From Cognatundibacterium rugosum (GTDB lineage Bacteria; Pseudomonadota; Gammaproteobacteria; Burkholderiales; Burkholderiaceae_D), in the NCBI RefSeq assembly GCF_014284365.1, contig NZ_JACOGG010000011.1:96952-160951 (forward strand): a stretch of 64,000 nucleotides of DNA, read 5' to 3'. Made by a program: the position numbers and the translations under genes. Positions 18,011-27,404 of the stretch are shown here, one piece after another; position 1 is the stretch's first letter, and each line of letters begins with the position of its first letter. Below the pieces are notes generated by a model. It was not told the origin of the DNA and ran no database searches. It was given only the letters and a program-made list of their open reading frames with translations.

Positions 18011-18720
18011 GCGGATGCGGGGGGCGGTTCAGCACTGCGTGCAAGCGGGCCAACATAGAATTTCTCAAGACAATAGCCGAGGCCGCGCACGGTCGCTATC
18101 CGCACACCGTCAACTTCAATTTTCTTACGCAGCCGGTGTACATAGACTTCAATGGCGTTATTGCTGACTTCCTCGCCCCATTCACATAAATGATCGACTA
18201 ACTGTTCTTTAGAGACCAGTCTTCCAGTGCGTTGCAACAGCACTTCCAGTAATCCCAGTTCGCGTGCCGACAAGTCCAGCATTTGCTCATGGATGTAAGC
18301 AATTCGTCCAACCTGGTCATAGCTGAGCGGACCATGCTTGATGACGGTCGGCCCGCCGCCCGCGCCACGTCTGGTCAGCGCGCGTACCCGTGCTTCCAGT
18401 TCGGATAAGGCAAAGGGCTTGGCCATGTAATCGTCTGCACCGAGGTCCAGGCCCTTGACCCTTTGTTCGACCGAGTCGGCCGCGGTCAGTATCAATACCG
18501 GCAGATGCGAATTTCTGGCGCGCAGCCGGCGTAATACTTCGAGTCCGCTCATTTTTGGCAGCCCCAAATCGAGTATCAGTAAGTCAAAATCCTGAGTGGA
18601 TAAGGCGGAGTCCGCTTCCTGCCCGTTGCCTACGCAGTCGGTGGCATAGCCGGATTGGCGTAAGGAGCGTGTGAGGCCATCGGCCAGCACACTGTCGTCT
18701 TCTGCAAGCAAGATACGCAT
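18007..18720 (-). CDS. OmpR/PhoB-family response regulator
   Basis: A 237-residue two-domain regulator: receiver domain 1-120 with acidic pocket EDD (7-9), phospho-acceptor Asp51 in ILDLGLPKMSG and Lys near 101, then a winged-helix DNA-binding domain with NAIEVYVHRLRKKIE and ATVRGLGYCL. It resembles TctD/QseB. It is the first gene of the regulator-kinase-DUF4212-symporter operon, and its partner is the kinase it overlaps. Confidence 0.96.
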   Translation of the reverse strand: MRILLAEDDSVLADGLTRSLRQSGYATDCVGNGQEADSALSTQDFDLLILDLGLPKMSGLEVLRRLRARNSHLPVLILTAADSVEQRVKGLDLGADDYMAKPFALSELEARVRALTRRGAGGGPTVIKHGPLSYDQVGRIAYIHEQMLDLSARELGLLEVLLQRTGRLVSKEQLVDHLCEWGEEVSNNAIEVYVHRLRKKIEVDGVRIATVRGLGYCLEKFYVGPLARSAEPPPASA

Positions 18721-19019
18721 GATGTTTGAATTGTCCCGGAATTTTTATCATTGTCACAGGCGATACACGCGTCGTATTCAACCTGTCTCAGCCCTGCCTG
18801 TGATTATCGGCATGTGTACTGGGCTCGCGTTGAGCCAGATACAACTTTACCGTAAAAAACCTGGCTTTATCCTGATTTAAGATAGATATTCTGCTATTTC
18901 AGAAGAAACTTGTGACACTTTAATGAATGTTGTCTATACAAGTGGAACTTTCGCAGGTAGGTAGCAACTAAGTGTCTGTGAAATTTCTTCCTGCCTTAAC
19001 ACTTTTAAGAGAAGCCCGA
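18721..19019. other. Divergent intergenic region between regulator and GH31 gene
   Basis: About 300 bases without a gene. It must hold the promoters of the two-component operon (left) and the GH31 gene (right). A wide inverted repeat ACTTGT...ACAAGT (about 18909-18943) lies 77-111 bases before the GH31 ATG and could be an operator. AAGAGAAG just before 19020 is the GH31 ribosome binding site. Confidence 0.4.
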
Positions 19020-22000
19020 ATGAAACTGAATCTGCGTCAGTCTGCCTTAAGTCTGTTTGTTGCTGCCTGTTTTATACCAGTCAGTGGCGGTGCCGCTACC
19101 CTCGGCAATATCAGTCAACAAGAGACAGGCGCTGTGCTGCCTGCTGCCGTCCAGTTTACAACGTCCAATGGTGCCGTATTACGCATAGATCTGATCAGTG
19201 CGGATGTATTCCGGGTTCAGGCTGGCCTCAATGGAACACTGAGTCCGGCGACTGACAAGGCAGCGCCTATCGTGTTGCCGCAAACACCGCAGGCGGTAAA
19301 TTTTCAACTGACACTGCAAGACGGTTATCGCTTATTACAGACCGCAGGTTTTGCACTGAGAATTTATGATCAACCGCTGCGGCTGGCCTTGTATGCACCA
19401 GACAACCAGAGAAAAATCTGGGAAGAAGTGCAGCCTTTGGATATCACTGAACAGCAAAGTTTTCAGACCTTATCGAGTTCAAAAGACGAAGTGTTTCTCG
19501 GTGGCGGGCAGCAAAATGGCAGCTATGTGTTTAAAGGGAAGACCCTCGATATTTCCTATTCCGGCGGATGGGAAGAGGGGGACAGGCCAAGTCCCGCACC
19601 GTTTTACATGAGTAATCGCGGCTACGGCGTGTTACGCAACACCTGGTCAAATGGCAGCTATGATTTCCGCTCTGCGGATGTGATTCATACCAGCCATGCT
19701 GAAGCGCGCTTTGACGCTTACTACTTTGTAGGTGATTTGCCACGCATACTGAATGCCTATACCAATCTGACTGGCAGAGCAAAGTTGTTGCCGCGCTGGG
19801 CATTGGAATTTGGCGATGCGGATTGCTATAACGACGGTGACAATATCAAAAAGCCCGGCACAGTACCAGCGGGCTGGTCGGACGGGCCAACGGGAAAAAC
19901 GCCGGATGTGGTGCAGTCAGTTGCAGCACGCTATCGTGAGCACGATATGCCGGGTGGCTGGATATTGCCAAATGATGGTTATGGCTGTGGCTACTCGGAT
20001 TTGCCAACGGTCGTCAGTGGTTTGAAAAAATATGGATTCCGTACCGGGTTATGGACAGAAAACGGCGTTGACCAAATCGCCTGGGAGGTTGGCAAAGCGG
20101 GGACGCGCGCACAAAAGCTGGATGTGGCATGGACCGGAAAAGGATATCAATTCTCGTTGGATGCCAATCAGGCAGCGGCGCAAGGCATATTGACTAACTC
20201 CGAAGCACGGCCTTTCGTCTGGACCGTGATGGGGTGGGCTGGCACCCAGCGTTATGCCGTGACCTGGACCGGTGATCAGTCGGGCAGCTGGGATTACATA
20301 CGCTGGCATATTCCTACCCTGATCGGTTCCGGCCTGTCCGGCCAGGCCTACGCGACCGGTGATGTGGATGGGATTTTCGGCGGCAGTCCGGAAACCTTTA
20401 CCCGTGATCTGCAATGGAAGACGTTCACGCCGGTGTTGATGGGCATGTCGGGCTGGTCCAAAGCCGTGCGCAAGCACCCGTGGTGGTTTGACGAGCCTTA
20501 CCGCAGCATTAACCGCCAGTACCTGAAGCTGAAAATGCGCCTGACACCGTACATGTACACCTATGCCCGGGAAGCCGAGCTGAGCGGCGCCCCCATCGTG
20601 CGTGGCCTGATGTGGGATCATCCGCAAGACGCGTATGCACTGACTGAGCAATACAAATACCAATTTTTTCTCGGTAAAGACTTTCTGGTCGCACCTGTTT
20701 ATAAGAGTCAGGCTGCGAGCCGTGGCTGGCGCAAAGGTATTTATCTGCCGCAGGGGCAGTGGATCGATTATTGGGATGGGCGGGTAGTTGAAGCCGGAGT
20801 GAATGGCAAAGTGATCGATCAACAGGTAACGCTGGAGCGCTTACCTGTGATGGTACGTGCCGGCGCCATCCTGCCTATGTACCCGAGTGCTTTGTATGAC
20901 GGGCAGGTCGCGAAAGACACGCTGACACTGGATATTTATCCGTATGGAAAATCCAGTTTTACCATGTATGAAGATGATGGTGAAACCCGCCAGTATCAGA
21001 AGGGCGAGTTCGCTTCCCAGACCTTTACGGTCGATGCACCAGCTGGTAAAGCGGGTGATATCCGCGTTCGGGTTGAGCCGGTGACCGGTAGCTATCGTGA
21101 TATGGAAGCAGCGCGCGCATTGGAATTACAGATACATAGCCGGGTTGCACCGAATCAGGTCTTGGCCGGAACGCAGGAACTACAGGCGTTGAACAGTCGC
21201 GCTGCCTGGCTGACTGCATCCAGTGGCTGGTACTACGATGCTCAGGATAAGTACGGCACAGTTTATGTGAAAACGGCTAAGCAAACTGTGCGTGAAGCGC
21301 AGGAATTTTTATTGCGTATTCCTACAGATCAAAAGCTGAACGCGACCGCATCTTATCTATCCGCGCCAGACTTGGGCGATGCGATCGCACCGGATAACCT
21401 GTTGGTGGTCAATCGTCCTGCCGAAGAGCCAGGTCACCCGCTGGAAAACGCTTTTGACGGTAAGCCGGAAACCTGGTTCCGTACGGTGCGTGATCAGTCG
21501 CAGAAAACCGGGGCACATGAATTTGCGCTGGCGCTGGGTGAGCGCCGTATGGTGAAGGGCTTTGAGATTGCACCGCGTACCGATCAGCATTGGCAATATG
21601 GTCAGCCTAAGGATGTTGAAGTGTACTTGGCAGACAGCAACGGTGAATGGGGGCAGCCGGTATATCGCGGACGCTTGCGTAAGCAGCAGGCTAAGCAAAA
21701 AGTTGAATTTGCAGCCAAGCCCGGACGTCTGTTCCGCTTTCGCATTTTGAGTACCTATGACCAGAGTGATGATGGCAGCACACAGGATCCTATGGTACTT
21801 ACATCTTCTGCAGAAGCGAGTCCGGCAAAAGCCTATCACGCCGCGATTCCTGCGGTCGTCACGCCGGTCACGATCTCCGAATTCAATGTTCTGGAGCAAG
21901 CCTTACCTGACCTGCCTAAGCAACAATTGTATTTGTCGGATGTGCTGGCTAAGACCAGTTTACCGCTCAGCCTGGATCAATCCGCCTATCGGCCCGACGG

Positions 22001-22364
22001 AAGTTCTGGCGTGATGCAAATGAATGGACTGAAATTCCGCAAAGGGCTGGGCGTGGTGGGCAATACCGCCATACCTTTACAATTGAGCGGACAGTGGCAA
22101 ACCTTCCGTGCCGATGTTGGTATCGATGATGCGTGTCGCCAGTTTGGTGGTCTGCAATTCCAGGTGTGGGGCGATGAGCGCTTGCTGTTTGACAGCGGCT
22201 TGATTAAAGCACCTGCGGTGGTGAAGCCCGAACTGGATATCCGTGGTGTGAAGCAATTGCGCCTAGTAACGACCGGCGTACAAGGCAACACCAAAGCGCC
22301 GGTCTGTGCCAACTGGGCAAATGCACAATTGCTAGGATATCAGGGGGATCAGGTGCAGCCCTGA
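19020..22364 (+). CDS. Secreted glycoside hydrolase family 31 enzyme with C-terminal NPCBM-type module
   Basis: About 1114 residues; the start MKLNLRQSAL is chosen because it gives a clean signal peptide (cleavage near VSGGAA) and has AAGAGAAG before it. A GH31 N-terminal beta domain (about 40-240) is followed by the TIM barrel (about 245-590) with FGDADCYNDGD, GWILPNDGY, a likely nucleophile Asp in FSLDAN and acid/base Asp in WTGDQSGSWD. A DUF5110 region (SFTMYEDDGE) comes next, then a discoidin-like segment (ENAFDGKPETWFR, about 800-930) and a C-terminal NPCBM-like module (FRKGLGVVGN, about 960-1110). It probably cleaves alpha-glycosidic links in an external or periplasmic polysaccharide. 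No sugar transporter or regulator adjoins it. Confidence 0.9.
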   Translation: MKLNLRQSALSLFVAACFIPVSGGAATLGNISQQETGAVLPAAVQFTTSNGAVLRIDLISADVFRVQAGLNGTLSPATDKAAPIVLPQTPQAVNFQLTLQDGYRLLQTAGFALRIYDQPLRLALYAPDNQRKIWEEVQPLDITEQQSFQTLSSSKDEVFLGGGQQNGSYVFKGKTLDISYSGGWEEGDRPSPAPFYMSNRGYGVLRNTWSNGSYDFRSADVIHTSHAEARFDAYYFVGDLPRILNAYTNLTGRAKLLPRWALEFGDADCYNDGDNIKKPGTVPAGWSDGPTGKTPDVVQSVAARYREHDMPGGWILPNDGYGCGYSDLPTVVSGLKKYGFRTGLWTENGVDQIAWEVGKAGTRAQKLDVAWTGKGYQFSLDANQAAAQGILTNSEARPFVWTVMGWAGTQRYAVTWTGDQSGSWDYIRWHIPTLIGSGLSGQAYATGDVDGIFGGSPETFTRDLQWKTFTPVLMGMSGWSKAVRKHPWWFDEPYRSINRQYLKLKMRLTPYMYTYAREAELSGAPIVRGLMWDHPQDAYALTEQYKYQFFLGKDFLVAPVYKSQAASRGWRKGIYLPQGQWIDYWDGRVVEAGVNGKVIDQQVTLERLPVMVRAGAILPMYPSALYDGQVAKDTLTLDIYPYGKSSFTMYEDDGETRQYQKGEFASQTFTVDAPAGKAGDIRVRVEPVTGSYRDMEAARALELQIHSRVAPNQVLAGTQELQALNSRAAWLTASSGWYYDAQDKYGTVYVKTAKQTVREAQEFLLRIPTDQKLNATASYLSAPDLGDAIAPDNLLVVNRPAEEPGHPLENAFDGKPETWFRTVRDQSQKTGAHEFALALGERRMVKGFEIAPRTDQHWQYGQPKDVEVYLADSNGEWGQPVYRGRLRKQQAKQKVEFAAKPGRLFRFRILSTYDQSDDGSTQDPMVLTSSAEASPAKAYHAAIPAVVTPVTISEFNVLEQALPDLPKQQLYLSDVLAKTSLPLSLDQSAYRPDGSSGVMQMNGLKFRKGLGVVGNTAIPLQLSGQWQTFRADVGIDDACRQFGGLQFQVWGDERLLFDSGLIKAPAVVKPELDIRGVKQLRLVTTGVQGNTKAPVCANWANAQLLGYQGDQVQP

Positions 22365-22426
22365 GCATTGTTGACTCCATAACCCTTAGGCTGAAAGGCT
22401 GGAAAAACACGGGGTCACAGAAAGAT

Positions 22427-22460
22427 TAAAAAATCGCTTGCCAAAAGAACTGATTTTTTA
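22427..22460. other. AT-rich inverted repeat upstream of recA
   Basis: TAAAAAATC (22427-22435) and GATTTTTTA (22452-22460) are a perfect 9-bp inverted repeat with a 16-base spacer. It may terminate GH31 transcription (T6 on the right arm) or be part of the recA promoter region. Confidence 0.45.
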
Positions 22461-22483
22461 TACAGTGCTGAAAACGCTCAATG

Positions 22484-22503
22484 TACTGTGTTTAAATACA
22501 GCA
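22484..22503 (+). promoter_or_regulatory. LexA (SOS) box of recA
   Basis: TACTGTGTTTAAATACAGCA matches the CTGT-N8-ACAG LexA operator of beta- and gammaproteobacteria, with an AT-rich middle. It lies 35-55 bases before the recA start, as expected for SOS control. LexA itself is not in the window. Confidence 0.9.
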
Positions 22504-22538
22504 CTTTTCCACCATCCGATTATTGACTGAAAGAATGT

Positions 22539-23576
22539 ATGGACGATAAAAAACCTGACAACAGCTCTGAAAAAGCTAAAGCCCTTGCCGCTGCACTCGC
22601 ACAGATCGAGAAGCAATTTGGTAAAGGTTCGGTCATGCGTATGGCTGATGGCGAGGTGGTTGAAGAAGTGCAGGTGGTTTCCACTGGTTCCCTGGGGCTG
22701 GATATTGCGCTGGGTGTAGGTGGTTTGCCACGTGGCCGTGTGGTGGAAATTTATGGACCTGAGTCATCCGGTAAAACCACGCTGACACTGCAAGCAATTG
22801 CTGAGATGCAGAAGCTGGGCGGTACATGCGCGTTTATCGATGCTGAGCACGCACTGGATGTTGGTTATGCTCAGAAGCTGGGTGTGAATTTATCTGATTT
22901 GCTGATTTCTCAGCCGGATACCGGTGAACAGGCATTGGAAATTACCGATGCACTGGTACGTTCCGGCAGTGTCGATCTGGTGGTCGTGGATTCCGTTGCG
23001 GCATTGACGCCAAGAGCTGAGATTGAAGGCGATATGGGAGATTCCCTGCCAGGTTTGCAGGCGCGCCTGATGTCCCAGGCTTTGCGTAAGCTCACAGGCA
23101 GCATCAAGCGCACCAATACCTTGGTCATCTTTATTAACCAGATACGTATGAAGATCGGTGTGATGTTTGGTAGCCCTGAAACCACGACCGGTGGTAATGC
23201 ATTGAAATTCTATGCATCGGTTCGTCTCGATATTCGCCGCACAGGCTCAATCAAGTCGGGTGATGAAGTCGTTGGCAGCGAAACTAAAGTGAAAGTCGTG
23301 AAGAATAAAGTCGCTCCACCGTTTAGAGAAGCGCATTTCGACATCATGTATGGCGAAGGGACGTCGCGCGAAGGTGAGATTCTGGATCTGGGCGCGGAAG
23401 CGAAGATCGTAGAAAAATCGGGTGCCTGGTATAGCTATAACGGTGAAAAAATTGGTCAGGGCAAGGATAATGCGCGCAGCTTCCTGAAAGATCATCCGGA
23501 ACTCGCGTATGAAATTGAAAACAAAGTGCGTGAACATCTGGGCGTTCCTTTGTTGCCAGCAGGGAACGACGAGTAA
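22539..23576 (+). CDS. recA: Recombinase RecA
   Basis: DNA-strand exchange in homologous recombination and co-protease for LexA cleavage in the SOS response. The 345 residues include Walker [11 protein letters not shown] near 72-81, Walker [13 protein letters not shown], the LexA/ssDNA loops ([10 protein letters not shown] and [28 protein letters not shown]) and an acidic C-terminus. A LexA box stands upstream, and a terminator separates it from recX. Confidence 0.99.
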   Translation: MDDKKPDNSSEKAKALAAALAQIEKQFGKGSVMRMADGEVVEEVQVVSTGSLGLDIALGVGGLPRGRVVEIYGPESSGKTTLTLQAIAEMQKLGGTCAFIDAEHALDVGYAQKLGVNLSDLLISQPDTGEQALEITDALVRSGSVDLVVVDSVAALTPRAEIEGDMGDSLPGLQARLMSQALRKLTGSIKRTNTLVIFINQIRMKIGVMFGSPETTTGGNALKFYASVRLDIRRTGSIKSGDEVVGSETKVKVVKNKVAPPFREAHFDIMYGEGTSREGEILDLGAEAKIVEKSGAWYSYNGEKIGQGKDNARSFLKDHPELAYEIENKVREHLGVPLLPAGNDE

Positions 23577-23637
23577 CGATCAGTCATGCGCTCCGAGTAA
23601 TGATATACACGGGTCTTGAGTTGTCGCTGATGAATAT

Positions 23638-23667
23638 GAACGCCAGCATGGTTTGCTGGCGTTTTTC
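23638..23667 (+). terminator. Terminator between recA and recX
   Basis: AACGCCAGCA pairs with TGCTGGCGTT around a short loop, followed by TTTTTC. As in other bacteria, it would make recX depend on readthrough and keep it below recA. Confidence 0.88.
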
Positions 23668-23696
23668 ATTTCTAACGGTAAAATTATTGTTGCCTG

Positions 23697-24152
23697 ATGC
23701 AAAAGCCTAAATTAAGCCTGAAAGGCCGTGCCCTGCGTTACTTATCGCAGCGTGAACATAGTCGCCTGGAACTGGCACGCAAGCTCAGCCCCTATGTGGG
23801 TGAAGGAGAGGATCTCGATGCGGTGCTGGATTGGTTGCGGGATGCTAAATTCCTTTCCGCAGAGCGCTTTTCTGAATCTCTGGTGCATAGGCGTTCTGCA
23901 CGTTTTGGAAATCATCGCATACTGGCCGAACTACAAAGTCACCAACTCAGTGCCGAAGATATGGAAAACCGTAAAGCAGAAATGCAGGAAACTGAGTTAG
24001 CCAGAGCAGTGGCTTTGTTACATAGAAAATTTCCTGCCGCACCGGCTGATCAGGAAGACAAATATAAGCAAATACGTTTTTTGCAACAACGCGGATTTTC
24101 CAGTTCGTCGATACGTGCGGCTATGCAGGCTGAGCGTGAGGATTTGCTCTGA
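23697..24152 (+). CDS. recX: Regulatory protein RecX
   Basis: A 151-residue helical protein that binds RecA filaments and limits their growth and ATPase activity. Typical RecX features are the N-terminal SLKGRALRYLSQREHSRLELARKL and the repeated three-helix units ending in RFLQQRGFSSSSIRAAM. It follows recA after a terminator, so it is expressed at a lower level by readthrough or from a weak promoter of its own. Confidence 0.96.
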   Translation: MQKPKLSLKGRALRYLSQREHSRLELARKLSPYVGEGEDLDAVLDWLRDAKFLSAERFSESLVHRRSARFGNHRILAELQSHQLSAEDMENRKAEMQETELARAVALLHRKFPAAPADQEDKYKQIRFLQQRGFSSSSIRAAMQAEREDLL

Positions 24153-24283
24153 CAGCCCGCTGCTTGTAGCAAAAACTTAAATGGCTTCCCGTGTAAGTCA
24201 CCTAATTTTGTTTCATGGTTGTTATCTTAAAATAAATGATTCTGGTAAAAAACCGCTGTTCCTTGCAAGTTCATCGTTTAGCT

Positions 24284-24348
24284 GTGCTAGAATTCCGTGG
24301 TTTTTGCAGCGCCGCAGGAGCGGCTGTTACCGTAGAAGCTGCGGTAAC
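24284..24348 (+). promoter_or_regulatory. Extended -10 box and two tandem hairpins in the leader of the DUF2889 gene
   Basis: TGCTAGAAT (about 24284-24293) is a good extended -10. The leader that follows folds into two stacked hairpins: GCCGC-AGGA-GCGGC (24311-24324), and directly after it GTTACCGTAG-AAG-CTGCGGTAAC (24326-24348, 10 pairs with one wobble). No T-run follows, so it is not a plain terminator. The loops do not match the guanidine-II (mini-ykkC) consensus. Confidence 0.5.
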
Positions 24349-24396
24349 GACACGCAATTGTGGCTCTTTTATTCAGAATTAGCCGCCCAAAAAGGC

Positions 24397-24981
24397 ATGA
24401 TGCCCATATCTCAGTCCACCACAAACCGCACGTTGAAGCATACGCGCGCGATTACTATCGAAGCGTTTGCACGCGACGATGGCTTGTGGGATCTTGACGC
24501 TCGCATAACTGATCACAAGCAACGTGATATTCAGCTCGCTTCCGGCCTGCGGCCACAAGGCGCGGCTTTGCACGACCTGACTTTGCGTGTGACAGTTGAT
24601 CTGCAACTCAATGTGGTTGATGCATTTGCCTGCTCGGACGCGGTTCCTTATCCTGGATATTGTGAGTCTATTGGCCCTGATTACCAGAAACTGATTGGTT
24701 TGAACCTGATGCGTCAGTTCCGTCAGGGCGTCAAAGAGCGACTATCCGGTACCAATGGGTGTACGCACCTCACAGAGTTAGCACAGATTCTACCTACCGC
24801 AGCAATTCAAGCATTCGCCGGTGACGTGATCGATACACGTGACGCCGCCAGCAATTCCACTGATTCCAACCAGCCTTTCCAGTTAGACCGCTGCCACGCA
24901 TTGCGTCTGGATGGACCGGCCGTTGTTCAGTATTACCCGCGTTGGGCGAAATCTTCGCCTGATGCAAAATCACCCAGCTAG
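24397..24981 (+). CDS. DUF2889 domain protein
   Basis: About 194 residues, starting MMPISQSTTNRTLKHTRAITIEAFARDDGLWD; this start is used because the DUF2889 homology begins here and a structured leader lies upstream. The family pattern includes H-TR.I...A..R.DGLWD.DA.I.D and a C-x6-Y-x4 segment (CSDAVPYPGYCESIGP). No function is known. It is found between recX and sucC in many Burkholderiales. Three Cys and several His in the C-terminal half would allow metal binding, but this is only a possibility. Confidence 0.88.
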   Translation: MMPISQSTTNRTLKHTRAITIEAFARDDGLWDLDARITDHKQRDIQLASGLRPQGAALHDLTLRVTVDLQLNVVDAFACSDAVPYPGYCESIGPDYQKLIGLNLMRQFRQGVKERLSGTNGCTHLTELAQILPTAAIQAFAGDVIDTRDAASNSTDSNQPFQLDRCHALRLDGPAVVQYYPRWAKSSPDAKSPS

Positions 24982-25026
24982 TTTGTTTAATTATTATTTA
25001 TACCTCAGTGTCTGAAGGGAAGTCGT

Positions 25027-26193
25027 ATGAAAATCCATGAGTATCAGGGTAAAGAAATCCTCCGCAAATACGGAGTGACCGTACCGCGCGGTATCCCATG
25101 CATGTCCGTTGAAGAAGCAGTCAAAGCGGCTGAAACTCTGGGCGGACCAGTCTGGGTCGTCAAAGCACAGATCCATGCCGGTGGCCGTGGTAAAGGTGGT
25201 GGCGTTAAAGTTGCTAAATCCCTGGAGCAAGTGCGTGAATACGCAGACGCCATCATGGGTATGCAATTGGTCACACACCAAACCAGCCCTGAAGGCCAGA
25301 AAGTTCGCCGTTTGCTGATCGAAGAAGGCGCGGACATCAAGAAAGAACTGTACGTGAGTATGGTGACCGACCGTATCAGCCAGCGCGTTGTGTTGATGGC
25401 TTCCTCCGAAGGCGGTATGGACATTGAAGAAGTAGCGGAAAAACATCCGGAACTGATTCACTCCATCGCTATCGACCCTAGCGCAGGCCTGCAAGATGCA
25501 GAAGCTGACGATATCTCCCGCAAAATCGGTGTGCCTGAAGGCTCTATCGCTGATGCACGTGTGCAGTTGCAAGGTTTGTACAAAGCATTCATGGAAACTG
25601 ACTGCTCCCTGGCAGAAATCAATCCACTGATCCTGACCGGCTCTGGTAAAGTGATCGCGCTGGATGCGAAATTCAACTTCGACGCGAACTCTCTGTTCCG
25701 TCAACCGGAAATCGTCGCTTACCGCGATCTGGATGAAGAAGATCCGGCTGAAATCGAAGCGTCCAAGTTTGACCTGGCTTACATCTCCCTCGACGGTAAC
25801 ATCGGTTGCCTGGTGAACGGTGCTGGTTTGGCGATGGCAACAATGGATACCATCAAACTGTTTGGCGGCGAGCCAGCTAACTTCCTCGACGTAGGCGGTG
25901 GTGCAACAGCTGAGAAAGTTACTGAAGCATTCAAGATCATGTTGAAAAACCCAGGTCTGAAAGCCATCCTGGTCAACATCTTCGGCGGTATTATGCGTTG
26001 CGACGTGATCGCAGAAGGCGTGATCACTGCATCTAAAGCTGTTTCCCTGCAAGTACCTCTGGTTGTACGCATGAAGGGTACGAATGAAGACATCGGTAAG
26101 AAAATGCTGGCTGACTCCGGTCTGCCTATCATTTCTGCTGACACGATGGAAGAAGCAGCTCAGAAGGTTGTTGCCGCTGCTGCTCACGCTTAA
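25027..26193 (+). CDS. sucC: Succinyl-CoA synthetase (ADP-forming) beta subunit
   Basis: Tricarboxylic acid cycle enzyme that couples succinyl-CoA cleavage to nucleotide triphosphate formation, as an alpha/beta complex with SucD. The 388 residues show the ATP-grasp fold with [17 protein letters not shown] at the start, the Gly-rich [12 protein letters not shown] near 50-61 and [13 protein letters not shown] near the C-terminus. The next gene, sucD, starts 18 bases later. Confidence 0.99.
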   Translation: MKIHEYQGKEILRKYGVTVPRGIPCMSVEEAVKAAETLGGPVWVVKAQIHAGGRGKGGGVKVAKSLEQVREYADAIMGMQLVTHQTSPEGQKVRRLLIEEGADIKKELYVSMVTDRISQRVVLMASSEGGMDIEEVAEKHPELIHSIAIDPSAGLQDAEADDISRKIGVPEGSIADARVQLQGLYKAFMETDCSLAEINPLILTGSGKVIALDAKFNFDANSLFRQPEIVAYRDLDEEDPAEIEASKFDLAYISLDGNIGCLVNGAGLAMATMDTIKLFGGEPANFLDVGGGATAEKVTEAFKIMLKNPGLKAILVNIFGGIMRCDVIAEGVITASKAVSLQVPLVVRMKGTNEDIGKKMLADSGLPIISADTMEEAAQKVVAAAAHA

Positions 26194-26211
26194 TTATCGC
26201 AAGGAATCACT

Positions 26212-27093
26212 ATGTCCATCCTGATTAATAAAGACACTAAAGTCATTACCCAAGGTATCACTGGTAAAACTGGCCAGTTCCATACACGTATGTGCCGCGA
26301 TTACGCGAACGGCAAAGAATGTTTCGTTGCTGGCGTGAATCCAAAGAAAGCCGGTGAAGATTTCGAAGGCATCCCGATTTACGCAAACGTGACAGAAGCA
26401 AAAGCTGCAACTGGCGCTACCGTTTCCGTGATCTATGTTCCGCCAGCAGGTGCCGCGGCAGCGATCTGGGAAGCCGTGGAAGCGGAACTCGATCTGGCGA
26501 TCTGTATCACTGAAGGCATCCCTGTTCGTGACATGATGATGTTGAAAGACCGCATGGCTAAAGCCGGTAGCAAAACTAAATTGCTCGGCCCTAACTGCCC
26601 TGGTCTGATCACACCAGACGAAATCAAAATCGGTATCATGCCTGGTCATATCCACAAGAAAGGCCGTATCGGCGTGGTTTCCCGTTCCGGTACACTGACT
26701 TATGAAGCAGTTGGTCAGTTAACCGCACTGGGTCTGGGTCAGTCTTCCGCAGTTGGTATCGGTGGCGATCCAATCAATGGTCTGAAACACATTGACGTCA
26801 TGAAGATGTTCAATGATGATCCAGATACAGATGCAGTGATCATGATCGGTGAAATCGGTGGTCCGGATGAGGCAAACGCCGCTTACTGGATCAAAGAAAA
26901 CATGAAAAAACCAGTCGTTGGCTTCATCGCTGGCGTGACTGCACCTCCAGGCAAACGTATGGGCCATGCTGGCGCATTGATTTCCGGTGGTGCAGATACA
27001 GCGCAAGCTAAGCTGGAAATTATGGAAGCTTGCGGTATTAAAACAACAAAGAACCCGTCTGAAATGGCGCGTTTGTTGAAAGCAATGCTGTAA
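26212..27093 (+). CDS. sucD: Succinyl-CoA synthetase alpha subunit
   Basis: CoA-binding subunit that carries the phospho-histidine intermediate. The 293-residue protein has GITGKTGQFHT near 15-25 (CoA binding), LLGPNCPGLI, and the active His in GHAGALISGG near residue 246. It forms one operon with sucC, ended by a strong terminator. Confidence 0.99.
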   Translation: MSILINKDTKVITQGITGKTGQFHTRMCRDYANGKECFVAGVNPKKAGEDFEGIPIYANVTEAKAATGATVSVIYVPPAGAAAAIWEAVEAELDLAICITEGIPVRDMMMLKDRMAKAGSKTKLLGPNCPGLITPDEIKIGIMPGHIHKKGRIGVVSRSGTLTYEAVGQLTALGLGQSSAVGIGGDPINGLKHIDVMKMFNDDPDTDAVIMIGEIGGPDEANAAYWIKENMKKPVVGFIAGVTAPPGKRMGHAGALISGGADTAQAKLEIMEACGIKTTKNPSEMARLLKAML

Positions 27094-27121
27094 TCTGAAC
27101 TGATTCAGGTAGCTGGTATCG

Positions 27122-27150
27122 AAAAGGCCGCGCATGTCGCGGCCTTTTTT
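27122..27150 (+). terminator. Terminator after sucCD
   Basis: AAAGGCCGCG and CGCGGCCTTT form a GC-rich stem with a 4-5 base loop, followed by T. It lies about 30 bases after sucD. The next 254 bases (27151-27404) hold a TTGACA at about 27273 without a good -10 and three spaced CCGGAAA repeats at 27337-27360. Confidence 0.92.
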
Positions 27151-27404
27151 GCATCTGGCGTACGCAGTATTTGTGCTTATGTGTGAATTAAGTGCAAACT
27201 GTTGTGGTCAGTGTTAAGCTTATCGTTGGCAAGGTCTTATGGGATCTGGATCATGATCAGGTTTGCGTAAAAGTTGACAGGTTGGTTTACAAGTTTGCGT
27301 AATGGCATATGCATTTGGTCTAAATTCCTTTAAACACCGGAAAACCGGAAATGCCGGAAACGCTGATTTGCCTGTGACTAGCAGGTCCTGAAAACAAAGA
27401 GATA

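Noticed and set aside
18972..19019. GTG start for the GH31 protein 16 codons upstream
   Set aside because: The extra residues spoil the signal peptide, and a good ribosome binding site precedes the ATG at 19020.
24311..24348. Guanidine-II (mini-ykkC) riboswitch
   Set aside because: Two hairpins are present, but the loops are AGGA and AAG rather than ACGR, and the downstream gene is not a guanidine-related transporter or enzyme.
27337..27360. Three CCGGAAA repeats before the PP2C gene as a CRISPR or iteron array
   Set aside because: Units are only 7 bases, with 1-2 base spacers and three copies; too short and few for either.
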